DNA of 64,000 bases. Origin: Roseovarius sp. A-2. GTDB lineage: Bacteria > Pseudomonadota > Alphaproteobacteria > Rhodobacterales > Rhodobacteraceae. Both the position numbers and the translations under genes were made by a program. The notes under the pieces are model-generated. The model did no database searches and was not told where the DNA came from. It was given only the letters and a program-made list of their open reading frames with translations. The stretch spans positions 1 to 64,000 of the forward strand of contig NZ_BDIY01000024.1 of assembly GCF_002072155.1 (NCBI RefSeq), read 5' to 3'. This document shows positions 25,617 to 36,284 of the stretch, piece by piece (position 1 is the first letter of the stretch; each line of letters opens with the position of its first letter).

Positions 25617-27439
25617 TGTGCGGAATCATCGGGGTTCTCGGCAATCATGAGGCGGCGCCGACGCTGGTCGAGGCGCTGAAGCGGCTTGAGTATCGCGGCT
25701 ATGACAGCGCCGGGATCGCGACGCTGAACGACGGGCGGCTCGACCGGCGGCGCGCCGTGGGCAAGCTGGTGAACCTGTCCGATCTGCTGGTGCATCATCC
25801 GCTCGCGGGCAAGGCCGGTATCGGCCACACCCGCTGGGCCACGCATGGCGCACCAACCGAGGCCAATGCCCATCCCCACAAGGCCGGGCCGGTTGCCGTG
25901 GTGCATAACGGCATCATCGAGAATTACCGCGAGCTGCGTGCCGAACTCTCGCAGGCCGGTATCGGACACGAAACCGATACCGACACCGAGACGGTGGCGC
26001 TGCTCGCGCATCACCACATGACGCAGGGCATGAGCCCGGAGGCCGCCGCGCGCGCCACCGTCGAGCGGCTGAAGGGGGCCTATGCGCTGTGTTTCCTGTT
26101 CGACGGGCACCCCGACCTGTTGATCGCCGCGCGCAAGGGCAGCCCGCTCGCCGTAGGCCATGGCAAGGGCGAGATGTTCGTGGGCTCGGATGCCATCGCA
26201 CTTGCGCCGATGACCGACCGCATCACCTATCTCGAAGAGGGCGATATCGCGGTCGTGACCCGGCAGGGCGTGACCATCACCGACGCGACGGGCGCTGAGG
26301 TCGCGCGCCCGGTCAAGACCATCGACAGTTTCGATGCGCAGGTCAACAAGGGCGGGCATCGGCATTTCATGGCCAAGGAGATCGCCGAGCAGCCCTCGGT
26401 GATCGGCACCGCGATCACCCACTACCTCAGCACGGACGGGCGCGATATCGTGCTGCCCGAGGGCGCGCCCGATCTGGCCGAGGTTCCTCGATTGAGCCTC
26501 GTGGCCTGCGGCACCGCCTACTATGCCTGCCTCACCGCGAAATACTGGTTTGAGCAATTGGCGGGCCTGCCGGTGGATGTCGATATCGCCTCGGAGTTCC
26601 GCTACCGTGAGCCGCCGCTGGTGCCGGGCACCGTGGCGCTCTTTGTCAGCCAATCGGGCGAGACTGCCGACACCCTTGCGGCGCTGCATTACTGCAAGGG
26701 GCGCGCCGATGCGATCCTGTCGCTGGTCAACGTCACCGAAAGCTCAATCGCGCGAGAGAGCGATCTGGCGCTGCCGATCCTCGCCGGTGCCGAGATCGGC
26801 GTTGCCTCGACCAAGGCCTTCACCTGCCAGTTGACCGTGCTGCTGTTGCTCGCGCTCAAGGCGGCGCATCTGCGTGGCCGGATGAGCAGCGATGCGCTGG
26901 CCGACATGCTGTCGAAACTGCGCGCCCTGCCCGCCACGCTCAACACCGCGATGGAGACCGGCCCCGCCATCCGCGCCGCCGCGCGCGATCTGTCGGGCGC
27001 GCAGAGCGCGCTTTTCCTGGGCCGGGGGATGATGTATCCGCTGGCCCTCGAAGGGGCGCTCAAGCTCAAGGAAATCAGCTATATCCATGCCGAGGCCTAC
27101 GCCTCGGGCGAGTTGAAGCACGGACCGATCGCGCTGATCGACGAAACCCTGCCGGTGATCGTGATGGCCCCCTGTGACGCGCTCTTCGACAAGACTGTGT
27201 CGAACATGCAGGAGGTGATGGCGCGTAGCGGCCAAATTCTGCTGGTCTCGGACGCGAAGGGCGTCACGGCGGCTGGCGAGGAGACATGGCGGACGATCAC
27301 CCTGCCCGATATCGACCCGGTGCTGGCCCCCATCCTCTACGCGCTGCCTGCGCAACTGCTGGCCTATCACACCGCCATCGCCAAGGGCACCGATGTGGAC
27401 CAGCCGCGCAACCTCGCAAAATCCGTAACGGTGGAGTAG
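25616..27439 (+). CDS. glmS: glutamine-fructose-6-phosphate aminotransferase (isomerising)
   Basis: The 607-residue enzyme has an N-terminal class II glutaminase domain with the catalytic Cys right after the start Met (MCGIIGVLG), then TRWATHG and NGIIENY. Two SIS isomerase domains follow: VACGTAYYAC, FVSQSGETADT, ASTKAFTCQLT, and near the C-terminus SGELKHGPIALID. The terminal AKSVTVE tail is the family hallmark. It forms glucosamine-6-phosphate for cell-wall synthesis. No glmS ribozyme-like structure is apparent upstream; the start lies in the glmU stop. The order glmU-glmS is common in alphaproteobacteria. Confidence 0.96.
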   Translation: MCGIIGVLGNHEAAPTLVEALKRLEYRGYDSAGIATLNDGRLDRRRAVGKLVNLSDLLVHHPLAGKAGIGHTRWATHGAPTEANAHPHKAGPVAVVHNGIIENYRELRAELSQAGIGHETDTDTETVALLAHHHMTQGMSPEAAARATVERLKGAYALCFLFDGHPDLLIAARKGSPLAVGHGKGEMFVGSDAIALAPMTDRITYLEEGDIAVVTRQGVTITDATGAEVARPVKTIDSFDAQVNKGGHRHFMAKEIAEQPSVIGTAITHYLSTDGRDIVLPEGAPDLAEVPRLSLVACGTAYYACLTAKYWFEQLAGLPVDVDIASEFRYREPPLVPGTVALFVSQSGETADTLAALHYCKGRADAILSLVNVTESSIARESDLALPILAGAEIGVASTKAFTCQLTVLLLLALKAAHLRGRMSSDALADMLSKLRALPATLNTAMETGPAIRAAARDLSGAQSALFLGRGMMYPLALEGALKLKEISYIHAEAYASGELKHGPIALIDETLPVIVMAPCDALFDKTVSNMQEVMARSGQILLVSDAKGVTAAGEETWRTITLPDIDPVLAPILYALPAQLLAYHTAIAKGTDVDQPRNLAKSVTVE

Positions 27440-27449
27440 GAAGACACCC

Positions 27450-28445
27450 ATGCTCTGGCTTCATATCGGCATGCCCAAGACCGGCACTACGGCGCTTCAG
27501 GGGTATCTGCATGCGCAGCCGGGGTTTCTGGAGGGTCACGGCATCCGCTACATGACCACGGGCCGCGACCGGGGCACCGGTGCCGCGCGGCTGATCTGCC
27601 ACAACGCCATGGCGGTTCACATGAGCCGGGGCTGGCAGAACGCGCCGCAGGACGAGCCCGAGGATTTCGCCGCAGAATATGCCGGACACAGCGCGCAGCA
27701 CTGCATCCTCTCGAGCGAGATGTTCTTCGGTCGCGACCTGCCCCCCCTCCAGCACCGTTTCCTCAGCCGCATCGACGCACCGGTGCGCGTGATTCTCTAT
27801 CTCCGCCGCTTCGATGATTTCATCGAGGCCGATTACAAGCAACGCGCCAAGAACGCGATGCAGACCGGAGGGGTCGATGCCTTTGTGGCCCGGCGTCTGG
27901 AGCAGATTGAAAGCGATCCCGATTACATGAATCTCGACACGCTTTTCGAACGTATCGAGACACAAATACCGGAGGCCGAGATCCTGCCCCGCCTCTACCT
28001 GCGCGACGAGATGGCGGGACAGGACGTGATCCCCGATTTTTTATCGGCCCTCGGTGTCGCTCCCGAGGCTGTGACCCTGCCGCGCGTCGCCGCGAACCGG
28101 TCGCTGTCGCGTCTCGCCAGCGAGGCGCTCGGCCTTTTCGACGAGCGCGCCGCCGGATTTGACAAGAAGGCGCGCCGCCGCATCGGGCGGCTTCTACAGC
28201 AAAGCGAAGACCCCATGCTCTTTGCCAGTGGCGACGTGCTGAGACCGGACGAGCGCCAGCAGATCAACGACACGCTGGAGGCGCGCAACGCGGCGATGCG
28301 GCAGCGGTATTTCCCGGATCGCGTCAGGCTCTTTCCCCCGCACACCGATTTGCCAGAGCATCCGCCGCGCGGCCATTCGGGTGAGGTGGTGGAATTTCAG
28401 CACGCGGTGCGCGCCATCCTGAAACTGATCCGGCGCGAAAGCTGA
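27450..28445 (+). CDS. sulfotransferase-like / P-loop protein
   Basis: The 331-residue protein begins LWLHIGMPKTGTTALQGYL (residues 2-20). This matches the 5'-phosphosulfate loop (PKxGTT) of PAPS-dependent sulfotransferases. Later CILSSEMFF, VRVILYLRRFDDFIEADY (the equivalent of the 3'-phosphate site segment) and NRSLSR fit a distant sulfotransferase fold. It starts 10 bases after glmS and is presumably cotranscribed, which links it to amino-sugar supply. A role in sulfating a GlcNAc-containing surface glycan or lipid is a reasonable inference, but the acceptor is unknown. Confidence 0.7.
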   Translation: MLWLHIGMPKTGTTALQGYLHAQPGFLEGHGIRYMTTGRDRGTGAARLICHNAMAVHMSRGWQNAPQDEPEDFAAEYAGHSAQHCILSSEMFFGRDLPPLQHRFLSRIDAPVRVILYLRRFDDFIEADYKQRAKNAMQTGGVDAFVARRLEQIESDPDYMNLDTLFERIETQIPEAEILPRLYLRDEMAGQDVIPDFLSALGVAPEAVTLPRVAANRSLSRLASEALGLFDERAAGFDKKARRRIGRLLQQSEDPMLFASGDVLRPDERQQINDTLEARNAAMRQRYFPDRVRLFPPHTDLPEHPPRGHSGEVVEFQHAVRAILKLIRRES

Positions 28446-28483
28446 AGCAGGGCGAAAATGGCCTGAAGCTGCCGTTGCTGTGA

Positions 28484-28624
28484 GCCGCGCCATTGCCAGG
28501 CCGCGGACTGGTGATCTTACGCGGTTTCAGGGCACTTTATGTCTGCCAAATCCGAATAACTCTGATTGGCGCGCGAACTTAGACAAATCGCCAGTCCGTG
28601 GGGGCGGCCTGGCGATGGCGCGGC
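28484..28624. repeat. 141-base element with ~32-base imperfect inverted-repeat arms
   Basis: The left arm 28484-28515 (GCCGCGCCATTGCCAGGCCG and onward to GACTGGTGAT) pairs with the right arm 28587-28624 (its reverse complement, with two mismatches and a six-base bulge GGGGGC). The ~71-base centre contains a smaller GCCAA.TC / GATTGGC pairing. It could be a miniature inverted-repeat element or a large structured RNA at the 3' end of the glmU-glmS-sulfotransferase transcript. Confidence 0.65.
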
Positions 28625-28695
28625 GGCCTCCGGCCTTGTTCCGCGCCGGGTCTGTCGAACCAAGGTCGGCTCAAGGCCAAACGCCACGTTCCCCA

Positions 28696-28731
28696 AAAAG
28701 AAACCGCGCGGCCCGTGTCGGGGCCGCGCGG
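28696..28731 (-). terminator. rho-independent terminator of katG
   Basis: Read leftward, an 11-bp perfect GC stem (CCGCGCGGCCC paired with GGGCCGCGCGG, 28704-28731) is followed by TTTCTTTTT. It lies 31 bases after the katG stop. Confidence 0.85.
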
Positions 28732-28761
28732 CGACGTCTCATATCGTGGCGTGACGCCCGA

Positions 28762-31052
<2,291 letters not shown>

Positions 31053-31057
<5 letters not shown>

Positions 31058-31078
31058 AAAGCGATAGGTTTTTGTTAT
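31053..31078. promoter_or_regulatory. possible OxyR-type half-sites upstream of katG
   Basis: TGAT-N7-ATAG-N7-TTAT (31053-31078) resembles the OxyR spacing ATAG-N7-CTAT-N7-ATAG, with only one exact half-site. The AT-rich tract also runs into the 3' end of the transglycosylase gene's surroundings. Confidence 0.25.
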
Positions 31079-31085
31079 TGATTTG

Positions 31086-32252
31086 TCACAGCCGGTTCAG
31101 CAAGTCGCGTGTTGGCCAAGCATCAACCGGCAGTCCCAGCTTGCCCTGCATCTCGCGCACCGCAGCACGCGTATTGGCCCCGAGAATACCGTCCACCCCG
31201 CCGACATCATAGCCGCGCGCCTTGAGCTTGCGTTGCAGCGCCTTCATCTCCTCACCCGAAAGCCCCGGCGCGGGGTGGCCCGCGTCAAACACAGGCGCAC
31301 CCTCCAACCGGTTGGCGAAATAGGCGGCGGTCAGCACGTAAGTAAAGCTCTGGTTCCATTCGAAATAGACCCGGAAATTGGGATAAGCGAGAAAGGTCGG
31401 CCCGCCCTTGCCCTGCGGCAGGATCACGCTGGCGGGCAGGTTCGCGATCTCGCCATGACGCGGGCGCAGGCCCATGGCGGCCCAGTCGGCACCGCTGCGT
31501 GTCACCTCCAGCCCCGATTGCGCCCAGTCGAAGCCCTGCGGCAGCGCCACCTCCTGCAACCACGGCTCATTCGCGCGCCAGCCCAGCCCGGCCAGCATCG
31601 ACGCCCCGGACAAGAGCGCATCGGGTGCCGAGGATTTCAATCGGACATGCCCGTCGCCATCGCCGTCGGTGCCATGCTCCAGGATGTCCTCTGGCAGCAT
31701 CTGCACCATGCCGATTTCCCCGGCCCAGGCGCCGGTGGTGCGGGCGGGGTCGAAATCGCCCCGCGCGAAAAGCTCGATCGCGGCGAAGATCTGCGGGCGG
31801 AAGATCTCGGGGCGGCGGCAGTCATGCGCCAATGTCACCAGCGCGTCGCGGGTGTTGAAATCGCCCTGCACCGCGCCGTAATCGGTCTCGAAAGCCCAGA
31901 AGGCCAGCAACACACCCCGGCTGATGCCATAGTCACGCTCGATCCGGTCAAAGGTGCTGTCATAGCGCTCGGCCATCTGTCGGCCGCGGTTGAGCCGGTC
32001 GGCGCTGATCAGGCGGCGGGCAAACTCGGTGAAGGGCAGCTGAAACACGCCTTGACGCCGGTCGGCACGCAGCACCGATGCATCCTGCCGGACACCAGAA
32101 AAGAACCGCTGCACCGTCGCCGCGTCATGGCCGCGCGCCCGTGCCTCCTCGCGCAGATCCGCGACGAAGGTGTTGAAATCGCCGCCGCAGGCTGCTGCTG
32201 CCCCACCCGCTGTCAACGCCCAGAACGCGCCCGCCAATCCGATCCGCCGCAT
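31086..32252 (-). CDS. lytic murein transglycosylase, MltB family, with peptidoglycan-binding domain
   Basis: The precursor has 388 residues. It has a signal peptide (MRRIGLAGAFWALTAGGAAA then ACGGDF), an SLT_2-type catalytic domain with the probable catalytic Glu in WAFETDYGAVQGDF (~residues 129-142), and a C-terminal PG_binding_1 domain (LQRKLKARGYDVGGVDGILG, ~330-349). It cleaves glycan strands in the periplasm to form 1,6-anhydro ends. The start at 32252 has GAGG six bases upstream; a GTG four codons earlier is less likely. The mature N-terminus begins with a Cys after AAA, but a full lipobox is not evident. Confidence 0.88.
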   Translation of the reverse strand: MRRIGLAGAFWALTAGGAAAACGGDFNTFVADLREEARARGHDAATVQRFFSGVRQDASVLRADRRQGVFQLPFTEFARRLISADRLNRGRQMAERYDSTFDRIERDYGISRGVLLAFWAFETDYGAVQGDFNTRDALVTLAHDCRRPEIFRPQIFAAIELFARGDFDPARTTGAWAGEIGMVQMLPEDILEHGTDGDGDGHVRLKSSAPDALLSGASMLAGLGWRANEPWLQEVALPQGFDWAQSGLEVTRSGADWAAMGLRPRHGEIANLPASVILPQGKGGPTFLAYPNFRVYFEWNQSFTYVLTAAYFANRLEGAPVFDAGHPAPGLSGEEMKALQRKLKARGYDVGGVDGILGANTRAAVREMQGKLGLPVDAWPTRDLLNRL

Positions 32253-32323
32253 GTCATACCTCACTGTTTTCGAACGCGCCGATGAAACAGGATCGCCCGC
32301 GCGATCGCAACTGCCATAACCGG

Positions 32324-33604
32324 CTATCCGCCCAACAGGTCTTGCAACGCAAAGGCCATGACCTGCGCCGACTGCACCATATCCTCGACGCCCACGTATT
32401 CATCCGGCTTATGCGCCAGATCGAGGATGCCGGGGCCATAGGCGATGCAGTTCTTCAGCCGCCCGATCCGGTCGATATGTTTCTGGTCATAGGTGCCGGG
32501 GCTGACCACATAATCAGCCGCGTGACCGAACACCTCCGTGACCGCCCGTGCCACAGCCGCGACCACCGGCGCGTCGCGCTCGGTCATGGTGGGCAGGACG
32601 CGGTGCAATTCGTGGATTGTGTAATCAAAGCCGGGCCGCCCGTCGCGCACGGCTTCGAGCACGGCGCGCACCTCCGCCTCGACCGTGCCGATATCCTCCT
32701 CGATCAGGAACCGCCGGTCGATCACAATGCGGCAGCGGTCGGGCACGCAAGGCGAGGGCAGGCCGGTGTAATCCCCGTCCTGTTCCGGCTCGCCGCCATG
32801 GATCGAGTTGATGTTGAGTGTCGATTGCCGCGCGCCCTCGGGCACCACCGGCATCTCGGTGCGCCGCGCGGCCAACGCGGGGAAGAGCTGCGCCTCCATC
32901 GCCTCGATCACGGCGCCCATGTGGCGGATCGCGCAATCGCCCAGGAACGGCATGGAGCCATGGGCGATCTCGCCATGGGTCTCGATCTCGGCCCACCAGA
33001 CGCCGCGGTGACCCAGACAGATGCGGTCCTTGCCCAGGGGTTCGGGGATGATCACATGATCGACGCGGTCGGGGCTGAAATAACCGCGTTCCGCCAGATA
33101 GGCCACGCCACCAAAGCCACCCGATTCCTCATCCGCCGTACCGCTGATTTCAATGGCCCCGGCATGGTCGGGGCAAATGGCAATAAAGGCCTCGACCGCC
33201 ACGATGCTCGCCGCCAGCCCGCCCTTCATGTCGCAGGCACCGCGCCCGTAGATCTTGCCGTCGCGCAACTCACCGCCAAAGGCGTCGACAGTCCAGCCAT
33301 GGCCAACCTCGACCACGTCGATATGGCTATTGAAATGCACGCAGGCACCGGGGCGCGCGCCCTTGCGCCGCGCGACGATGTTCCAGCGCGGATGCCGGTC
33401 GCTGTCACCGGGTGCGCCATGGGCGCGGATCATTTCCGTCGCAAATCCCGCCTTGGTCAGTCGCCGGTCGAGATAGTTGCAGATCTCGCGATAGTTCACG
33501 CCCGGCGGGTTCAGCGTCGGGATGCGGATCAGGTCCTGCGTGAGCGCCACCAGATCCGCCTCGCGCGCCGCGATCTCATCGGTCAGCCTGTCCTTGAACG
33601 TCAT
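32324..33604 (-). CDS. M20-family metallo-deacylase (ArgE/DapE/ACY1-type)
   Basis: The 426-residue zinc hydrolase has the standard M20 motifs: FNSHIDVVEVG (~residues 91-101, first His and Asp), GRGACDMKGG (bridging Asp), GTADEESGG (catalytic Glu and Glu ligand), and near the end LDLAHKPDEYV (last His). The two-domain layout is normal. It is a stand-alone gene between the transglycosylase and a nitronate monooxygenase. It probably deacylates an N-acyl amino acid. The closest class is acetylornithine deacetylase-like, but the arginine pathway is not nearby, so the substrate remains open. The start at 33604 follows a GGGGGTGAG stretch. Confidence 0.85.
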   Translation of the reverse strand: MTFKDRLTDEIAAREADLVALTQDLIRIPTLNPPGVNYREICNYLDRRLTKAGFATEMIRAHGAPGDSDRHPRWNIVARRKGARPGACVHFNSHIDVVEVGHGWTVDAFGGELRDGKIYGRGACDMKGGLAASIVAVEAFIAICPDHAGAIEISGTADEESGGFGGVAYLAERGYFSPDRVDHVIIPEPLGKDRICLGHRGVWWAEIETHGEIAHGSMPFLGDCAIRHMGAVIEAMEAQLFPALAARRTEMPVVPEGARQSTLNINSIHGGEPEQDGDYTGLPSPCVPDRCRIVIDRRFLIEEDIGTVEAEVRAVLEAVRDGRPGFDYTIHELHRVLPTMTERDAPVVAAVARAVTEVFGHAADYVVSPGTYDQKHIDRIGRLKNCIAYGPGILDLAHKPDEYVGVEDMVQSAQVMAFALQDLLGG

Positions 33605-33695
33605 CGTCTCACCCCCGCCCAACAGGTAGACCAGCGCGCGAAATGACCATGACAGCCTGTTTCTTTATGGCAAAAATACTCATATTCCCCAACCC

Positions 33696-34658
33696 TCAAT
33701 CCAGCCCCGGCGCTTGCCGCAACAGCGCTTCGGCCTGATCCACCATACCCTCGATGATCTCGGATACCGGCGGGCGGTCATTGATCAGCCCCGTCGCCTC
33801 GCCGACAAAGGTGTTGGCACGGGACGGATCGCCCGCCGCCCAGCCCGTCGCCCAGTCGGCCTGCGCGCAGGGGGCGGCGCGCAAGGCATCGGGATCATCG
33901 TGCCAACGCTCGGTCACCGGGTTGCGCAGCACTCGCGCGGTGTAGCGGTCGGGCCAGCGCAGGCCTCGCGCGGCATCCATCACGGTAGAGCGGATGGTTT
34001 CGTCCCCGCTGGCGGCAATCGCGGCCCCGGTCATCGCCTCGCTCACCTGCGCCTCTTCCGAGGCCCAGAGCCGCGAGCCGATGAGCACGCCATCGGCTCC
34101 CAGCATGAGGGCCGCCGCCAGCCCGCGCCCGTCGGCGATGCCGCCTGCCGCCAAGAGCAGCACATCAGGCGCGTTGCCCGCCAGCCAGTCTGCCACCTCG
34201 GGCACCAGCGTGATCGTGCCGCGCCGTTCGCCATGGCCGCCGGCCTCGGAGCCCTGTGCCACAATCACCCGCGCGCCACACTCCGCCGCGCGCTGCGCGT
34301 CGCGCAGGGTCTGCACCTGGCAGATCAGCGGCACGCCCGCCTCGGCGATACGGCCTGCGAAGGGGGCCGGGTCGCCAAATGACAGGCAAAGTGCCGCCGG
34401 ATCGCGCGCAAGCACCTGATCCAGAACATCCGGTCTCTCGGCCATTTTCCAGGTGATGAACCCACAGCCGACGCGCGCATTACCGGCCTCGGCAAAGGCC
34501 CCGTCCAGCCAGTCGGCATCGCCATAACCTCCGCCGATAAGGCCCAGCCCCCCGGCATGGCTGACAGCAGCCGAAAGCCGCCCCCCGGCGGCAAAGGCCA
34601 TCGGGGCCGAGACTATCGGATGGGTCAGGTCAAAGGCATCGGTAAGACGGGTGCGCAT
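33696..34658 (-). CDS. nitronate monooxygenase (NMO/2-nitropropane dioxygenase family)
   Basis: This is a TIM-barrel FMN enzyme of 320 residues. The N-terminus HPIVSAPMAFAAGGRL places the FMN loop. Later QGSEAGGHGERRG contains the conserved active-site His (~residue 140), and LAAGGIADGRGLAAALMLGA with DGVLIGSRLWA (~165-195) bind the FMN phosphate. It oxidises alkyl nitronates and detoxifies propionate-3-nitronate. No operon partner is obvious; it is leftward like its neighbours and 27 bases after the phosphatase gene ends. It belongs to class I or II; this was not resolved. Confidence 0.88.
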   Translation of the reverse strand: MRTRLTDAFDLTHPIVSAPMAFAAGGRLSAAVSHAGGLGLIGGGYGDADWLDGAFAEAGNARVGCGFITWKMAERPDVLDQVLARDPAALCLSFGDPAPFAGRIAEAGVPLICQVQTLRDAQRAAECGARVIVAQGSEAGGHGERRGTITLVPEVADWLAGNAPDVLLLAAGGIADGRGLAAALMLGADGVLIGSRLWASEEAQVSEAMTGAAIAASGDETIRSTVMDAARGLRWPDRYTARVLRNPVTERWHDDPDALRAAPCAQADWATGWAAGDPSRANTFVGEATGLINDRPPVSEIIEGMVDQAEALLRQAPGLD

Positions 34659-34685
34659 GGGCGCAGTATGCGCGCGAGGCCACGC

Positions 34686-35354
34686 TCAGGACAAGAGGTC
34701 AGCGACGATCCCCGGCAATTCGGCGAAATCGTCGAAGGCGCGGTCATGGGCGATGTCCGCGACCGGACCCTTGCGGTAACCTTGGGTATAGAGTGCGAAG
34801 GGCAGGCCCGTGCGGGCTGCCGTTTCCGCATCGACCTCGCTGTCGCCGACATAGACTACGTCGCGCGCGCCCAGCCCCGCCACCACTGCGCGCAGGGGTG
34901 CGGGATCGGGTTTGCGCACGGTCAGGCTGTCGCCGCCGATCACCACCGGGAAATGCGCCGCCAAGCCTAGATGCGCCAGGACCGCGCGCGCCGGGCCGAC
35001 CGGCTTGTTGGTGCAAACGCCGAGCGCGTAGGGTTCGGAAGCCAGCACCGTCAGCGCGTCCGCGACGCCGGGATAGACCTGCGTCAGCGTCACCGCTGTC
35101 TCGTAAAGCTCGATGAATTCCGCGATCAGCTGCGCGCGCAGGGCCGCATCCCCGGCCCGGTCGCGGGCGCGCAGGCAGCAGGTGATGAAATGCGGCACGC
35201 CGCTGCCGATAAAGCTGCGCGTTTCGGCAGGCGTAAAGGGGGCAAAGCCGTGTCGCTCCATCAGGGTGTTGGCGGCGGCGTGAATGTCGGGCGCGCTGTC
35301 GATCAGCGTGCCGTCGAGGTCGAAAATGACCGCGCGTGCCATGCCCCGGTTCAT
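34686..35354 (-). CDS. gph: phosphoglycolate phosphatase-type HAD hydrolase
   Basis: The protein of 222 residues has HAD motif I as FDLDGTLIDSAPDI (~residues 10-23), motif II in GVCTNKP (~115-121), motif III Lys in VRKPDPAPL, and motif IV as YVGDSEVDAETA (~169-180). The gene directly follows rpe with an ATGA overlap, the classic rpe-gph pairing. It removes phosphate from 2-phosphoglycolate formed during DNA repair or by Rubisco. A start five codons later (MARAVIF) is possible. Whether it acts only on phosphoglycolate cannot be told from sequence. Confidence 0.88.
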   Translation of the reverse strand: MNRGMARAVIFDLDGTLIDSAPDIHAAANTLMERHGFAPFTPAETRSFIGSGVPHFITCCLRARDRAGDAALRAQLIAEFIELYETAVTLTQVYPGVADALTVLASEPYALGVCTNKPVGPARAVLAHLGLAAHFPVVIGGDSLTVRKPDPAPLRAVVAGLGARDVVYVGDSEVDAETAARTGLPFALYTQGYRKGPVADIAHDRAFDDFAELPGIVADLLS

Positions 35355-36052
35355 GCCATCGCGCCAGTGGCCGCCTCTGCGGCGGTGCGGATGCTGCGGA
35401 TGTTCTCACCGTATACGCCGGGGTTATCAACGCTACCGCCCTTGAACACCGCCGATCCCGCCACCAGCACATCGGCCCCGGCGGCAGCCATCAAAGGGGC
35501 TGTCTCGGGCGTGATGCCGCCGTCGATCTCGATATGGATGGGCCGATCACCGATCATCGCGCGCAGACGCTTTACCTTGTCGATCTGGCTGTGGATGAAT
35601 TTCTGCCCGCCAAAGCCGGGATTCACGGTCATCACGCAGACAAGGTCGATCATGTCGAGCAGATGCTCCACCCCGTCGAGCCCTGTGCCGGGGTTGAGCG
35701 CCAGCCCCGCCTTGCAGCCCGCGCCGCGAATGGCCTGCAATGTGCGGTGGGTATGCGGCCCGGCCTCCAGATGCGCGGTCAGAACATCCGCGCCCGCCTG
35801 CGCGAAGGCGTCGATATAAGGATCGACCGGCGCGATCATCAGATGCACGTCCATCACCGTCTTGATATGCGGGCGGATGGCGGCGCAGAGCGGCGGGCCG
35901 AAGGTAAGGTTGGGCACAAAATGACCGTCCATCACATCGACATGCACCCAGTCGCAGCCTTGATCCTCGATGGCCCGGATCTCGGCCCCGAAATTGGCGA
36001 AATCCGCCGACAGGATCGACGGCGCGATCTTGATGGAACGGGTGACGGTCAT
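35351..36052 (-). CDS. rpe: ribulose-phosphate 3-epimerase
   Basis: The 233-residue TIM-barrel enzyme has KIAPSILSADFANFG (~6-20), DWVHVDVMDGHFVPN (~33-47, metal-binding residues), and VMTVNPGFGGQKFI (~142-155). It interconverts ribulose-5-phosphate and xylulose-5-phosphate in the pentose phosphate pathway. Start 36052 has an AGAGGAG site; the open frame 20 codons upstream has no good start. It is translationally coupled to the phosphatase gene. Confidence 0.94.
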   Translation of the reverse strand: MTVTRSIKIAPSILSADFANFGAEIRAIEDQGCDWVHVDVMDGHFVPNLTFGPPLCAAIRPHIKTVMDVHLMIAPVDPYIDAFAQAGADVLTAHLEAGPHTHRTLQAIRGAGCKAGLALNPGTGLDGVEHLLDMIDLVCVMTVNPGFGGQKFIHSQIDKVKRLRAMIGDRPIHIEIDGGITPETAPLMAAAGADVLVAGSAVFKGGSVDNPGVYGENIRSIRTAAEAATGAMA

Positions 36053-36284
36053 GGCGTGGCTCCTCTCAGGACTGGATGTTGGGGACATGCGCGCTAGGGC
36101 AGCGAAGGTCAAGAGCGGCCCGGTTGCCGTATCTTTTTATCCGTCAGCCTCCGGCTTGAACACAGGGTCTCTCGTCCCTTCCCGGTGATCCTCGGGTCAA
36201 ACCGGAGGGCGACGGAGCACGCGATTGATCCCTCGCGCCTTTCATGCCACCGTCGCCGGGCGAGGGGCGAGGGAGGAGAGCAGC

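Larger units (their letters stand above)
28446..28761. other. 316-base intergenic region with inverted-repeat element and katG terminator
   Basis: No credible gene is seen here on either strand. It holds a 141-base element bounded by long inverted repeats (28484-28624) and, next to katG, a rho-independent terminator. The + strand has an open frame through here, but it is an overlap shadow of katG. Confidence 0.6.

Noticed and set aside
25560..25620. glmS ribozyme upstream of glmS
   Set aside because: glmS starts inside the glmU stop codon and there is no leader that could hold it.
31083..33646. Two long + strand open frames opposite the transglycosylase and M20 genes
   Set aside because: Low-complexity Arg/His/Ala-rich text complementary to well-supported genes; no motifs.
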